Below are positions 42,383 through 51,687 of a stretch of 64,000 nucleotides of DNA, piece by piece (position 1 is the first letter of the stretch; each line of letters begins with the position of its first letter). This DNA comes from Sphingomonas sp. CCH21-G11 (lineage in GTDB: Bacteria; Pseudomonadota; Alphaproteobacteria; Sphingomonadales; Sphingomonadaceae), in the NCBI RefSeq assembly GCF_001555965.1, contig NZ_LSHX01000017.1, positions 36,477 through 100,476 on the forward strand, read 5' to 3'. A program made the translations under genes and the position numbers. Under the pieces are notes generated by a model. It was not told the DNA's origin and did not search any database. It saw only the letters and a program-made list of their open reading frames with translations.

Positions 42383-43972
42383 ATGACGACACTGGCAGGC
42401 ATCAAGATCAGGCGGTTTCGCGAGGAGCGTGGCATCAGCCGCGCCGCCTTCGGTGCGTGGTATGGCGCGCCGGGCAGCACGGTTCAGGGCTGGGAGGAGG
42501 ATGGCAAGCGCGCGTCCGCCGCCGCGGTCAATCAGATCGCGGGCAACGGCATCGCCCATCACGCCGACTGGTTCGTGACCGCCCGCATTTCGGAGAATGA
42601 CATGAGTAGCTGGACCCCGAGCAGTTGGACCGCGGCCGAAGCGCGGCAATTGCCCGATTACCCCGACGCCGCCGCCCTGAAAGCAGCGACCGACACGCTG
42701 TCGAGCTACCCCCCGCTGGTGTTCGCGGGCGAGGCGCGCGAGCTGACCGCGGAGCTGGCCAAGGTCGCGGCGGGCAAGGCGTTCCTGCTCCAGGGCGGCG
42801 ACTGTGCGGAGAGCTTTGCCGAGTTCCACCCCAACAACATCCGCGACACCTTCCGCGTCATCCTCCAGATGGCGGTGGTGCTGACCTTCGCGTCCAAGCT
42901 GCCGACGGTGAAGCTCGGTCGCATGGCGGGCCAGTTCGCCAAGCCGCGTTCCGCGCCCACCGAAGTGATCGATGGCGTCGAGCTGCCAAGCTATCGCGGC
43001 GACAATGTCAACGACATCGCCTTCACGCCCGAATCGCGCATCCCCGATCCGCAGCGCATGGTGCAGGGCTATCTCCAGTCCGCCGCGACGCTCAACCTGC
43101 TGCGCGCCTTTGCCCAGGGCGGCTATGCCAATCTCCACCAGGTCCATCGCTGGACGCATGATTTCCTCGGCTCCAGCCCCTGGGCCAAGAAATATCGCGA
43201 CGTCGCCGACCGCATCGGCGAAGCGCTCGACTTCATGGAAGCGTGCGGGATCAGTCCCGACACCGTGCCGCAGCTGAAAGGCACCAGCTTCTACACCAGT
43301 CACGAGGCGCTGCTCCTGCCCTATGAGCAGGCGCTGACCCGGCAGGATTCGCTGACCGGCGACTGGTACGACACATCCGCGCATTTCGTGTGGATCGGCG
43401 ATCGCACCCGCTTCGAGGGGTCGGCGCATGTCGAGTTCCTGCGCGGCATCGGCAATCCCATCGGCATGAAGTGCGGCCCCAGCCTGGAGCCCGACGTGCT
43501 GCTGCGCCTGCTCGACACGCTCAATCCCGCGCGGGTGCCGGGCCGCATGACGCTCATCACCCGCTATGGCCATGACAAGATCGAGGATGGTCTGCCCAAG
43601 CTGGTCCGCGCGGTGAAGCGCGAGGGGCATCCGGTGGTGTGGAGCTGCGACCCGATGCACGGCAACGTCATCAAGGCCGCCAACGGCTACAAGACGCGGC
43701 CCTTCGATCGCATCCTCGCCGAAGTGCGCGGCTTCTTCGCGGTGCACCGCGCCGAGGGGACGATCGCCGGCGGCATCCATGCGGAAATGACCGGCCAGAA
43801 CGTCACCGAATGCACCGGCGGCGCGGTCGCGGTGACCGAGCAGTCGCTGGCCGATCGCTACCACACCCATTGCGACCCGCGCCTGAACGCCAGCCAGAGC
43901 CTGGAACTCGCCTTCCTGCTCGCGGAGATGCTCAACGAGGAAATGCAGGAACGCCGCCGCGCGGCTGCGTAA
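42383..43972 (+). CDS. aroG: Class II DAHP synthase with in-frame XRE-type HTH N-terminus
   Basis: First step of the shikimate pathway: PEP + erythrose-4-phosphate to DAHP. The class II enzyme body starts at residue 74 (ATG 42602, preceded by a GGAG ribosome site) and has [47 protein letters not shown] and [10 protein letters not shown] (metal and substrate residues). In front, without a stop, is a 73-residue sequence with XRE-type helix-turn-helix features ([31 protein letters not shown]) starting at ATG 42383. So two products are possible: full-length 529-residue fusion or the 456-residue canonical enzyme from the internal start. This entry covers the longer frame. The HTH part could autoregulate transcription. 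Confidence 0.9.
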   Translation: MTTLAGIKIRRFREERGISRAAFGAWYGAPGSTVQGWEEDGKRASAAAVNQIAGNGIAHHADWFVTARISENDMSSWTPSSWTAAEARQLPDYPDAAALKAATDTLSSYPPLVFAGEARELTAELAKVAAGKAFLLQGGDCAESFAEFHPNNIRDTFRVILQMAVVLTFASKLPTVKLGRMAGQFAKPRSAPTEVIDGVELPSYRGDNVNDIAFTPESRIPDPQRMVQGYLQSAATLNLLRAFAQGGYANLHQVHRWTHDFLGSSPWAKKYRDVADRIGEALDFMEACGISPDTVPQLKGTSFYTSHEALLLPYEQALTRQDSLTGDWYDTSAHFVWIGDRTRFEGSAHVEFLRGIGNPIGMKCGPSLEPDVLLRLLDTLNPARVPGRMTLITRYGHDKIEDGLPKLVRAVKREGHPVVWSCDPMHGNVIKAANGYKTRPFDRILAEVRGFFAVHRAEGTIAGGIHAEMTGQNVTECTGGAVAVTEQSLADRYHTHCDPRLNASQSLELAFLLAEMLNEEMQERRRAAA

Positions 43973-43995
43973 GCGCCTACCGCTCCTGTAATGAT

Positions 43996-44360
43996 CGTCA
44001 ACCCGGCGTAGGCCGGGGGTCCACCGCCCAGCAGGTGAAGCGCTCGACCTCGAGCGGACAGCCTGACAGCCCGGTGGACCCCCGCCTTCGCGGGGGTGAC
44101 GAAGGAATGTGGGGGCGGACCAAAGCTACTCGTCACCCCGGCGAAGGCCGGGGCCTCTGGCCGGTGTAGCGCACCCTTTGCCAGAGACCCCGGCCTTCGC
44201 CGGGGTGACGTTTGAAATGGGTCCTGCCTCGCCAATGAGCCGTCGCCCCGGCGGAGGGACCCCCGCAAAGTAATACTTTGCGGGGAACCCCGGAGGCCGG
44301 GGCCTCTGGTAACTGTCGCGGACCATCGGCCAGCGGCCCCGGCCTCCGCCGGGGCGACGT
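43996..44360. repeat. Cluster of REP-like inverted palindromes in the aroG-fhs gap
   Basis: The 433-base gap 43973-44405 contains no gene. It holds three pairs: 43996-44025 with 44072-44102, 44131-44160 with 44181-44210, and 44241-44360 (outer arms 44241-44257 and 44335-44360, with a nested insert). All share CCCCGG...CCGGGG cores seen also at 40999-41212. They look like REP/BIME-type elements and may stop transcription or bind gyrase or IHF-like proteins in other species, but there is no evidence here. Confidence 0.75.
44261..44285. repeat. Perfect 12-base palindrome nested inside a REP-like element
   Basis: CCCCGCAAAGTA and TACTTTGCGGGG are exact inverted copies around one A. The insert of about 39 bases splits the third REP element, and CGGAGG is present on both sides (44252-44257 and 44291-44296), as a target duplication or a shared half-site would leave. 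It is the only AT-rich palindrome core in the cluster. Confidence 0.75.
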
Positions 44361-44405
44361 GAACATCATCTGGCCCCCCACGGCGCGCCCCGCTACACCC
44401 GCGCC

Positions 44406-46073
44406 ATGCTGTCCGACATCGCGATCTCGCGCGCCGCCACGCTCCAGCCCATCCACGTGATCGCCGCGCGCGCCGGTATCCCGGAGGCGGCGGTCGAGCC
44501 CTATGGCCGTCACAAGGCGAAGATCGAGCTCGTTCGGATCGACGCGCCGTCCGGGCATCAGGGCAAGCTGATCCTCGTCACCGCGATCAACCCGACCCCC
44601 GCCGGTGAAGGCAAGACCACCACGTCGGTCGGCCTGGCCGACGCGCTCAACCTGACCGGGCGACGCACGATGCTGGTGTTGCGCGAACCTTCGCTCGGAC
44701 CGTGCTTCGGCACCAAGGGCGGGGCGACCGGCGGCGGCTATGCCCAGGTGGTGCCGATGGAGGACATCAACCTCCATTTCACCGGCGATTTCCACGCGAT
44801 CACCAGCGCGCACAACCTGCTCGCCGCGATGATCGACAACCATATCCATTGGGGCAACGCGCTCGATATCGATGTGCGCCGCGTGGTGTGGCGGCGCGTC
44901 CTCGACATGAACGACCGCGCGCTGCGCGACATCGTCCAGTCGATCGGTGGCACCGCCAACGGCTTCCCGCGCGAAAGCGGCTTCGACATCACCGTGGCGT
45001 CCGAAGTCATGGCGATCCTGTGCCTCGCGCGCGATCTCGACGATCTGGAGGCACGGCTGGGGCGCATCGTCGTCGCCTACACGCGCGATCGCCGCCCGGT
45101 CACCGCCGCCGACCTGAAGGCGAGCGGCGCGATGGCAGTGCTGCTGGCGCAGGCGATCAAGCCCAACCTGGTCCAGACGCTCGCCGGCAATCCCGCGCTG
45201 ATCCATGGCGGGCCGTTCGCTAACATCGCGCATGGCTGCAACTCGGTGATCGCGACCCGCGCCGCATTGGGCCTCGCCGATTATGTCGTCACCGAAGCGG
45301 GATTCGGGGCGGACCTGGGCGCGGAGAAGTTCTTCGATATCAAATGCCGCCAGGCGGGGCTTACCCCCAGCGCGGCGGTGATCGTCGCGACCGTGCGCGC
45401 GCTCAAGATGAACGGCGGCGTCGCCAAGGGCGATCTGGCGCGCGAAGATGTCGACGCGGTGCGGCGCGGATCGGTCAACCTGATCCGCCACCTGGAAAAT
45501 ATCCGCCAGTTCGGCGTTCCTGCCGTTGTCGCGATCAACCACTTCGGCACCGACACCGATGCCGAGCTCGCCGTGCTGCATGAGGTCGCGGCCGCGCACG
45601 GCAGTCGCGCGATCCTGTGCCGCCACTGGGCCGAGGGCGGCGCGGGCGCGGTCGAATTGGCCGATGCGGTCGCCGCACTTGCCGACAGGGACGCCGGCCA
45701 GTTCGCGCCGCTCTATGACGACGACCTGCCGCTGTTCGCCAAGATCAACACGGTCGCCACCCGCATCTACCGCGCCGAGGAAGCGGTGGCCTCCCCCGCC
45801 GTCCACGCCCAGTTGAAACGCTGGGAAAGCGAAGGCTACGGCCGCCTGCCCGTCTGCATGGCCAAGACGCAATACAGCTTCTCGACCGACCCCGCCCTGC
45901 TCGGCGCGCCGGCCGGCCATGTCGTGACGGTGCGCGAGGTGCGGCTGGCGGCGGGCGCGGGGTTCGTCGTCGCGATCTGCGGCGACCTGATGACGATGCC
46001 CGGCCTCCCGCGCACGCCCGCTGCCGAGGCGATCCGGATCGACGCCGATGGCCAGATCGACGGCCTGTTCTGA
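44406..46073 (+). CDS. fhs: Formate-tetrahydrofolate ligase
   Basis: Makes 10-formyl-THF from formate, THF and ATP for purine and fMet synthesis. The 555-residue protein has the P-loop [20 protein letters not shown] (about residues 61-80), [32 protein letters not shown] and ANIAHGCNS motifs that define the family, and ends with [21 protein letters not shown]. Length is normal for the single-function enzyme. It is isolated between the REP cluster and a DUF547 gene. Confidence 0.97.
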   Translation: MLSDIAISRAATLQPIHVIAARAGIPEAAVEPYGRHKAKIELVRIDAPSGHQGKLILVTAINPTPAGEGKTTTSVGLADALNLTGRRTMLVLREPSLGPCFGTKGGATGGGYAQVVPMEDINLHFTGDFHAITSAHNLLAAMIDNHIHWGNALDIDVRRVVWRRVLDMNDRALRDIVQSIGGTANGFPRESGFDITVASEVMAILCLARDLDDLEARLGRIVVAYTRDRRPVTAADLKASGAMAVLLAQAIKPNLVQTLAGNPALIHGGPFANIAHGCNSVIATRAALGLADYVVTEAGFGADLGAEKFFDIKCRQAGLTPSAAVIVATVRALKMNGGVAKGDLAREDVDAVRRGSVNLIRHLENIRQFGVPAVVAINHFGTDTDAELAVLHEVAAAHGSRAILCRHWAEGGAGAVELADAVAALADRDAGQFAPLYDDDLPLFAKINTVATRIYRAEEAVASPAVHAQLKRWESEGYGRLPVCMAKTQYSFSTDPALLGAPAGHVVTVREVRLAAGAGFVVAICGDLMTMPGLPRTPAAEAIRIDADGQIDGLF

Positions 46074-46211
46074 ACCGGCCGCCACGAATTTAGCAGGGTT
46101 GCGCAAAGCCGGGCGAGCGCCGGCATGCTAATTCTGACGACGCCCGGCGTAACCGTTTCGGCCGCGCCGGCGAACCCTCGGGCAACGCGCCTGCCAGCAG
46201 GAGACCCCTCG

Positions 46212-47126
46212 ATGCCCAGCTTCACCCGATCCTATCGCCCGGCGCTTCTGCTCGCCGCCGCACCGCTTCTCGCCCTTATCGGCACAGCAATGCCCTCGGC
46301 GGGCGAACTGACCGTCGATCAGGCGCATCTGGCCCCCTTCGTCGCCCCTGCCCCCGCCACAAGCGCACCGATCAATTACAAGGTCGTCGACGACGTGCTG
46401 AACGCGATCGTCGTTGACGAGGGCAGCTCCACGACGGTGCGCTACAGCGCGCTGAAGGGCGACGGCGAACGAGTCATCGACCAGCTCGTTTCGGCGTTCA
46501 GCGGTATCGACCCGCGGGGCCTGAACGCCGATGAGCAGCTGGCCTATTGGCTCAACTTTCGCACGCTGCTGCTGATCAAGGCGACCGCCCAGCAGTTTCC
46601 GTCGGCCAAGCCCGCCCAGTGGCTCGAACCCGGCAACGCGTTCCTGACCGCCCGCATGGCGAACGTGGCCGGCGTCGACCTCTCGATCGCCGACATCGAC
46701 GCGATCGTGCTGGCCCGCGCCGCGGGGCACCCCCACATCGTCTACGGCCTTCCGTTGCCGGTACGCGAAGCGCCTGCCTTTCCGCGCCAGGCCTATCGCG
46801 GCGCGACGCTCGATGCCGATCTCGCGGCGGCGGCGCGCGGCTTCATCAACCGCTCCGGCGTCGTTCGGACCAAGGCCGACGCCGCGACGATCCCGCGCTT
46901 CGTGCTCGATCGCCGCGCGCACCTGGGCGGCGACGACGCCGCGCTGCTCATGCATTTGCGGTCGCTCGCCGACAACAAGCTGGGGGCAAAGCTGGGCGCA
47001 GCGACCCGGCTGGCGCCCGACAACCGGCTGACCCTCAATGCCTTCGCCGAGCGCAGCTTCGCGGACCAGGATCTGCACGGCGGGTTCCGCCCGACCGCAG
47101 GTGCCGGCGGCGGAGCCGGTTCCTGA
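46212..47126 (+). CDS. Exported DUF547 domain protein
   Basis: A 304-residue exported protein: signal peptide to about residue 31 (TAMPSAGE), then a DUF547 domain (YSALKGDGERVIDQLVSAF, LNADEQLAYWLNFRTLLL, AYRGATLDADLAAAARGFINR). DUF547 has weak papain-like features but no assigned activity. A Gly-rich tail closes the protein. AGGAG lies 10 bases before ATG. Overlaps the likely beginning of the next gene's frame, which is a membrane glycosyltransferase; a second DUF547 protein is encoded at 55614-56408. Confidence 0.85.
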   Translation: MPSFTRSYRPALLLAAAPLLALIGTAMPSAGELTVDQAHLAPFVAPAPATSAPINYKVVDDVLNAIVVDEGSSTTVRYSALKGDGERVIDQLVSAFSGIDPRGLNADEQLAYWLNFRTLLLIKATAQQFPSAKPAQWLEPGNAFLTARMANVAGVDLSIADIDAIVLARAAGHPHIVYGLPLPVREAPAFPRQAYRGATLDADLAAAARGFINRSGVVRTKADAATIPRFVLDRRAHLGGDDAALLMHLRSLADNKLGAKLGAATRLAPDNRLTLNAFAERSFADQDLHGGFRPTAGAGGGAGS

Positions 47127-47173
47127 CGCCAGCCGCGGTTCGCGCCGGCGCGCTTGTCCCGCTCGGCACCGCG

Positions 47174-48529
47174 GTGCTGCTGATCGGCTTCGCGCCGCAC
47201 TTCGCCTGGGACATCCCGCTGGGCGAACGCCCGGTGCTCGCCTTCACCGCCGCATTCGCGCTCACCGGCCTGTTGTTCGCCGGGTTCATCGCCGTTCTTT
47301 CCAGGGAGACGCCGCAAGGCCATCCAACGCCCGCCCGGTCGGTCGTGTTCATCCTGGCGGTCGGGCTGGTCGCGCGCCTGGCCCTGATCCCCAGCGTCCC
47401 CATTCTGGAGGACGATTTCTACCGCTATCAATGGGACGGTGCCGTGGTGGCGAACGGCGGCAATCCCTATCGCCATCCGCCCGCGCGGTTCGTGACGTCA
47501 CCGCTCGCCGAGCGATTGCTGGCGCAGGCGGGTCTGCGTCCGACCCCGCCGCCGCCGGGCCATGAATCGCTGGCGCGCGACGGGCACGACATTCTGTTGC
47601 GGATCAACAACCCGCACATCGCGACCATCTATCCCCCGCTCGCCCAGATCGGCTTTGCGCTCGGCCATTGGCTGACGCCCTGGCGGCTGACCGGGTGGAA
47701 GATCGTCGTGCTGATCGCCGAACTGGCAACCGCCGGGTTCCTGCTCGGCGCGCTGGCCAGCCTGAAGCGGCCGCCGCAATGGCTCGCAATCTATTGGTGG
47801 CACCCGCTCGCGCTCAAGGAACTGGCGAACAGCGCGCATATGGATGCGCTGCTGCTGCCCTTCCTCGCCGCCGCGCTGTGGATGCTTGCCGCGGGGCGGA
47901 CCCGGCGCATGGCCGCCGCGCTCGCCGGTGCTGCGGCGGTCAAGCTGTGGCCGCTGCTCGTCGCGCCGCTGATGCTGCGCCGCGATCGTCGCGCGATCGC
48001 GACGGGCATCGCGATCGTCGCCGCTGCCCTGTTCCTCGTCGCCCCGCAAGTCGCGGTCGCGACCGACGACTCCGGGCTCGCGCGCTATAGCGCCGACTGG
48101 CAGCGCAACGCGCTCGCCTTCCCCGCCGCGGTTGCGCTGCTCCAGGGGTGGGTCGCCGATCCCGGGGCGGCCGTCCGGCTCGCCGTCGCCGCGCTGCTGA
48201 CCGGCTATGTCGCGCATGTCTGGCTTCGCATCCCGGCTGAGCCGCTGGCGCGCATCCATGCCACCGGCACCGCCATCCTGCTGCTGCTGCTGCTCGGGCC
48301 GACCGGCTATCCCTGGTACGCGCTGTGGCTGGTTCCGGTCGCCACCGTCCAGCCGCGCGCCAGCCTGATCGCGCTGATGGCGTGCGCCCCGGCCTATTAT
48401 CTCGATTTCTGGGTCCAGCTGCGCCCCGATCCGGCTGCATGGTTCTGGCTCGCCCCCGCGCTGTCGGCCGGCCCCGCCTGGCTGCTGCTGGCGCATGAGG
48501 CACGGGCACGGACGCGGGCCGGCGCGTGA
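47174..48529 (+). CDS. GT-C-type membrane glycosyltransferase (DUF2029/GT87-like)
   Basis: A protein of about 451 residues with about ten membrane segments. The first large loop carries PILEDDFYRYQWDGAVV and GGNPYRHPP, where the acidic pair and Trp-Asp lie in the active site of GT-C polyprenyl-phosphate-sugar-dependent transferases. WWHPLALKELANSAHMDALL is also typical. It would use a lipid-linked sugar at the periplasmic face. The start is uncertain: no ATG exists in the frame near the DUF547 stop; GTG 47174 is used, though a membrane segment seems to begin before it, so a rarer start (for example CTG 47123) is possible. Overlaps the following GT2 gene by four bases (GTGA). Confidence 0.78.
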   Translation: MLLIGFAPHFAWDIPLGERPVLAFTAAFALTGLLFAGFIAVLSRETPQGHPTPARSVVFILAVGLVARLALIPSVPILEDDFYRYQWDGAVVANGGNPYRHPPARFVTSPLAERLLAQAGLRPTPPPPGHESLARDGHDILLRINNPHIATIYPPLAQIGFALGHWLTPWRLTGWKIVVLIAELATAGFLLGALASLKRPPQWLAIYWWHPLALKELANSAHMDALLLPFLAAALWMLAAGRTRRMAAALAGAAAVKLWPLLVAPLMLRRDRRAIATGIAIVAAALFLVAPQVAVATDDSGLARYSADWQRNALAFPAAVALLQGWVADPGAAVRLAVAALLTGYVAHVWLRIPAEPLARIHATGTAILLLLLLGPTGYPWYALWLVPVATVQPRASLIALMACAPAYYLDFWVQLRPDPAAWFWLAPALSAGPAWLLLAHEARARTRAGA

Positions 48530-49359
48530 CCGTCGTCGTCATCATCCCGGCCCGGGACGAGGCCGCCGCGCTGCCGCATGTGCTGGCCGCCATCCCGCGC
48601 TGTGCCGATCATGTCATCGTCGCCGACAATGGCTCGACCGATGGCACCGCTGCCGTCGCGCGCGCGTGCGGCGCGGTCGTGGTGACGGAGCCGCGCGCCG
48701 GCTATGGCCGCGCCTGCTGCGCCGGCATCGCGCAGGCCGGTCGGCTCGGTGCCGACATCCTCGTCTTCCTCGACGGCGATCACAGCGACTATCCCGAACA
48801 AATGGCGCGGCTGATCGACCCGATCCGTGCGGGCGATGCCGACATGGTGATCGGTTCGCGCGTGCGCGGGCGGCGGATGGCGGGCGCGCTGACCCCCCAG
48901 CAACGCTGGGGTAACGCGCTTGCCTGCTGGCTGATCGCGCGGATCTGGAGGGTGCGCTACACCGATCTGGGGCCGTTCCGCGCCATCCGCGCCGACGCGC
49001 TGCGGCGGCTGGCGATGCGAGAGATGACCTATGGCTGGACGGTCGAGATGCAGATCCGCGCCGCCCAGCACGGCCTGCGCAGCCTTGAGGTGCCGGTCGA
49101 CTATCGCGTCCGCATCGGCCGGTCGAAAGTGTCGGGAACGCTGCGCGGCGTGGTGCTGGCAAGCTGGCACATCCTGGCGATGATCGCGCGCGCCGCGCTC
49201 ACGGCACCGCCACCGGCACCAGCGCCTGCCAGCGCGCCAGATCCTCGGGCCGGTCCAGATCGTGCAGCACCGGCAGCATCACCGGGGCCACACCCCGCCG
49301 CGCCAGCCGATCCAGCGTTTCCGCCAGCACCCGCGCCGTCCCCCACGCCATGTCGGTGA
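48526..49359 (+). CDS. GT2-family glycosyltransferase (overlaps opposite-strand gene)
   Basis: A 277-residue cytosolic enzyme of GT-A fold: VVVIIPARDEAAALPHVL, HVIVADNGSTDGT, VFLDGDHSDYPEQM (metal-binding DGD) and MVIGSRVRGR. It resembles dolichol/polyprenyl-phosphate sugar transferases and would supply the lipid-linked sugar used by the adjacent GT-C enzyme. Only residues 1 to about 224 fit the family; the last 53 residues (from LTAPPPAPAP) are Pro/Ala-rich and lie over the opposite-strand DUF2064 gene, as if the original stop was lost. The overlap is 161 bases. Confidence 0.85.
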   Translation: MTVVVIIPARDEAAALPHVLAAIPRCADHVIVADNGSTDGTAAVARACGAVVVTEPRAGYGRACCAGIAQAGRLGADILVFLDGDHSDYPEQMARLIDPIRAGDADMVIGSRVRGRRMAGALTPQQRWGNALACWLIARIWRVRYTDLGPFRAIRADALRRLAMREMTYGWTVEMQIRAAQHGLRSLEVPVDYRVRIGRSKVSGTLRGVVLASWHILAMIARAALTAPPPAPAPASAPDPRAGPDRAAPAASPGPHPAAPADPAFPPAPAPSPTPCR

Positions 49360-49789
49360 ACAGGTCGGGCGCGGATGCGGGCAGCCCGATCAGATAATAG
49401 CCCCCGTCCGCCGCCGGGCCGATCACGGTTCGCCCCCGTGCGACCGCATCCGCCGCATCGTTCAGGTGATCTGCGCCAAGGTCCGGAATGTCCGCGCCGA
49501 TCAGGACGCAGGGCGTCGCGACCGCGGCCATCCGCCGGCCCAGATCGCCCGCCGCCTGCGCGACCAGCGTGAGATCGTCGCCCAGCCATTGCGCGAACTG
49601 CTCGGCGGGTGCGCCGGTGAAATGCACCTCGAAACTGAGCCCGCTGTGCCGCATCGTCGCCAGCGTGCGTTCGACCAGCCGCGCGTGCAACGCCGCCGCC
49701 GCCTTCGCACCGATCGCGGGGATCAGTCGGGTCTTTGCCTGCCCCGCCTCGGGCCAGCGCGCGAACAGGACGATGCGCGGCGCGCTCAT
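49199..49789 (-). CDS. TIGR04282-type glycosyltransferase (DUF2064)
   Basis: A 196-residue protein with IVLFARWPEAGQAKTRLIP (nucleotide-sugar binding start), LTLVAQAAGDLGRRMA, VLIGADIPDLGADHLNDAADAV and VIGPAADGGYYLIGLP. This is the signature of the DUF2064/TIGR04282 family, first named for arsenosugar synthesis in a different genome context. No ars genes occur here, so that role is not implied. It overlaps the next gene downstream by four bases and the GT2 gene on the other strand by 161. Confidence 0.85.
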   Translation of the reverse strand: MSAPRIVLFARWPEAGQAKTRLIPAIGAKAAAALHARLVERTLATMRHSGLSFEVHFTGAPAEQFAQWLGDDLTLVAQAAGDLGRRMAAVATPCVLIGADIPDLGADHLNDAADAVARGRTVIGPAADGGYYLIGLPASAPDLFTDMAWGTARVLAETLDRLARRGVAPVMLPVLHDLDRPEDLARWQALVPVAVP

Positions 49790-50397
49790 GGCGCGTGCTT
49801 CAGGAAATGATGCGCGGCGATCGTGCGCTGCACGACGGTCAGGACGCACAGCACCGCATAGCCGCTCGCCAGCCACGCGAACCCCGCTGGCCACAGGCAC
49901 ATGGCGGCGAAGGTCGCGATCGTCTCCGCCCCCTCGGCAAGGCCGCTGTTGTAGAAAAAGCTCTTCTGGCCGTGCGCGGTCGTCTCGATCCCCCGTTGCG
50001 CCGCCAGCACGGCAAAGGCGAGGAAGCTGATGCCCGTGACGGTGAAGGTCGCGACCAGCACCAGCGCGGAGGGCAGGTTGGCGGGCGTCGCCAGCCCGAA
50101 GCCGACCGGCACCGCGACATAGAAGGCAAAGTCGCAGACGATGTCGAGATAGCCGCCGAAATCACTTTTCGTGGTGGCCCGCGCCACCGCGCCGTCCAGC
50201 CCGTCGAGCATCCGGCTGACCAGGATGAGCGCCAGCGCGAGCAGGTAGTGCTGCCACGCAACCGCCGCCGCGCCGCCCAGCCCGACTGCGAGCCCCGCGA
50301 TGGTCACCATGTTGGCGCTCACGCCCGCGCGTGCCAGCCCGCGCCCGATCGCGTTGAGCGGCGGATCGATCAGTGGGCGCAGGCGCGCGTCGAACAT
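49786..50397 (-). CDS. CDP-alcohol phosphatidyltransferase family protein
   Basis: A 203-residue membrane protein with about five segments. The catalytic motif reads DGLDGAVAR with GGYLDIVCD, i.e. DGxxAR followed by GxxxDxxxD. Such enzymes transfer a phospho-alcohol from a CDP-activated donor to a polar acceptor at the inner membrane. The donor and acceptor are unknown; with GT2, DUF2064 and GT-C genes beside it, a lipid-linked glycan or headgroup path is suggested. It is translationally coupled to the DUF2064 gene and follows the transporter by 9 bases. Confidence 0.87.
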   Translation of the reverse strand: MFDARLRPLIDPPLNAIGRGLARAGVSANMVTIAGLAVGLGGAAAVAWQHYLLALALILVSRMLDGLDGAVARATTKSDFGGYLDIVCDFAFYVAVPVGFGLATPANLPSALVLVATFTVTGISFLAFAVLAAQRGIETTAHGQKSFFYNSGLAEGAETIATFAAMCLWPAGFAWLASGYAVLCVLTVVQRTIAAHHFLKHAP

Positions 50398-50406
50398 CGC
50401 GCGACC

Positions 50407-51675
50407 CTAGCCGAAATGGACCAGGCCGATGACCGCGCCGGTCATCGCCGATGCGCAATTGCCCGCGATCCACGATCGAAAGCCCAGCGCCGACACCTCG
50501 GCGCGCCGCTCCGGGCACAAGGTCGCGATGGTCGACACCAGCAGGCCGATGCTCGCCAGATTGGCGACGCCGCACAGCGCATAGGTGACGATCAGCGTGC
50601 TGCGCGGATCAAGCGTATCGGCGGGCAGCGCGGCCAGATCGAGATAGGCGACATATTCGTTCAGGATGACCTTGGTCCCCATCAGCCCGCCCGCCGCTCC
50701 CGCCTGCTCCCACGGCACGCCCAGCAGCCACATCACCGGCGCGAACAGCCAGCCCAGCGCGCGGCGCAATGTCACCGGCGCGCCCTCGACCAGCGGCAGC
50801 GCGGCCAGCATCTGGTCGACCAGGGCGACCAGCGCGAACACCGTGATGATGACCGCGATCACCGCCAGGAACAGCTGCAGCCCGTCCATCGTGCCGCGAA
50901 TCACCGCGTCCAGGCTGCTGTCATAGCGCAGCACCGGCGCGTCCCTGTCCTCCGCCGTATCGCCTTCACCCGGCACCATCAGCCGCGCGATCAGCAGCGC
51001 GGCGGGCAGCGAGATGAGCGAGGCGGCGATCATGTGACCGACCGCATCGGGCACCGTCTTCGCCAGCGTCTGCGCATAGAGCACCAGGATCGCGCCGGAA
51101 ATCGTCGCCATCGTCAGCACCATCACCGCGAACAGCTCCGACCGCTGAATCCGCGCGAAATAGCCGCGCAGCACCAGCGGCGATTCGACCACGCCCAGGA
51201 ACACCGTCGCCCCCGCCCCCAGCCCGACCACGCCGCTGACGCCCAGCGTGCGCTGCAATGCCCAGGACAGCGCGCGCACGATGACGCTCAGGACGCGCCA
51301 GTGCCACAGCAGCGCCGACAGCGCGGAAAACACGATGACCAGCGGCAGGATCTGGAACGCGATGATCACCGGTGGCGCGGCCCCCGATGCCAGCTCGAAC
51401 GGCAACGGCGCCCCGCCCAGATAGCCGAACATGTAGCTCGATCCGACCCGCGTTGCCTGTTCGATCGCGGTGACCGCGCGGTTGGCCAGCCCGATCGCCG
51501 CCCACACTGGCGGCACGCGCACGATCACGACGGCGATGACCAGCTGCAGCGCCAGCGCACCTGCCATCCATCGCCAGCCGGGTCGCGCCCGCCGGTCCTC
51601 CGACAGTGCCCAGGCGAGGCCGAGCAGCAGCGCGATGCCGATCAGCCCCCGAAACTGCGCCACCCCGTCAAGCAT
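50407..51675 (-). CDS. nupC: Concentrative nucleoside transporter (NupC family)
   Basis: A 422-residue inner-membrane transporter that brings nucleosides in with protons or sodium. The frame shows about ten hydrophobic segments and the family-conserved FGYLGG (VGSSYMFGYLGGAPLPFE), the ESPLVLRGYF block, and GTKVILNEYVAYLDLAA near the end. These match the CNT gate and nucleoside-binding helices. It lies 9 bases from the CDP-alcohol gene and 12 bases from the TonB receptor, so outer-membrane receptor and inner-membrane transporter may act together. Confidence 0.92.
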   Translation of the reverse strand: MLDGVAQFRGLIGIALLLGLAWALSEDRRARPGWRWMAGALALQLVIAVVIVRVPPVWAAIGLANRAVTAIEQATRVGSSYMFGYLGGAPLPFELASGAAPPVIIAFQILPLVIVFSALSALLWHWRVLSVIVRALSWALQRTLGVSGVVGLGAGATVFLGVVESPLVLRGYFARIQRSELFAVMVLTMATISGAILVLYAQTLAKTVPDAVGHMIAASLISLPAALLIARLMVPGEGDTAEDRDAPVLRYDSSLDAVIRGTMDGLQLFLAVIAVIITVFALVALVDQMLAALPLVEGAPVTLRRALGWLFAPVMWLLGVPWEQAGAAGGLMGTKVILNEYVAYLDLAALPADTLDPRSTLIVTYALCGVANLASIGLLVSTIATLCPERRAEVSALGFRSWIAGNCASAMTGAVIGLVHFG

Positions 51676-51687
51676 GCGGCCGGCCTA

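Noticed and set aside
49199..49789. Arsenosugar synthesis role
   Set aside because: The family name comes from another genome context. No arsenic genes are in the window.
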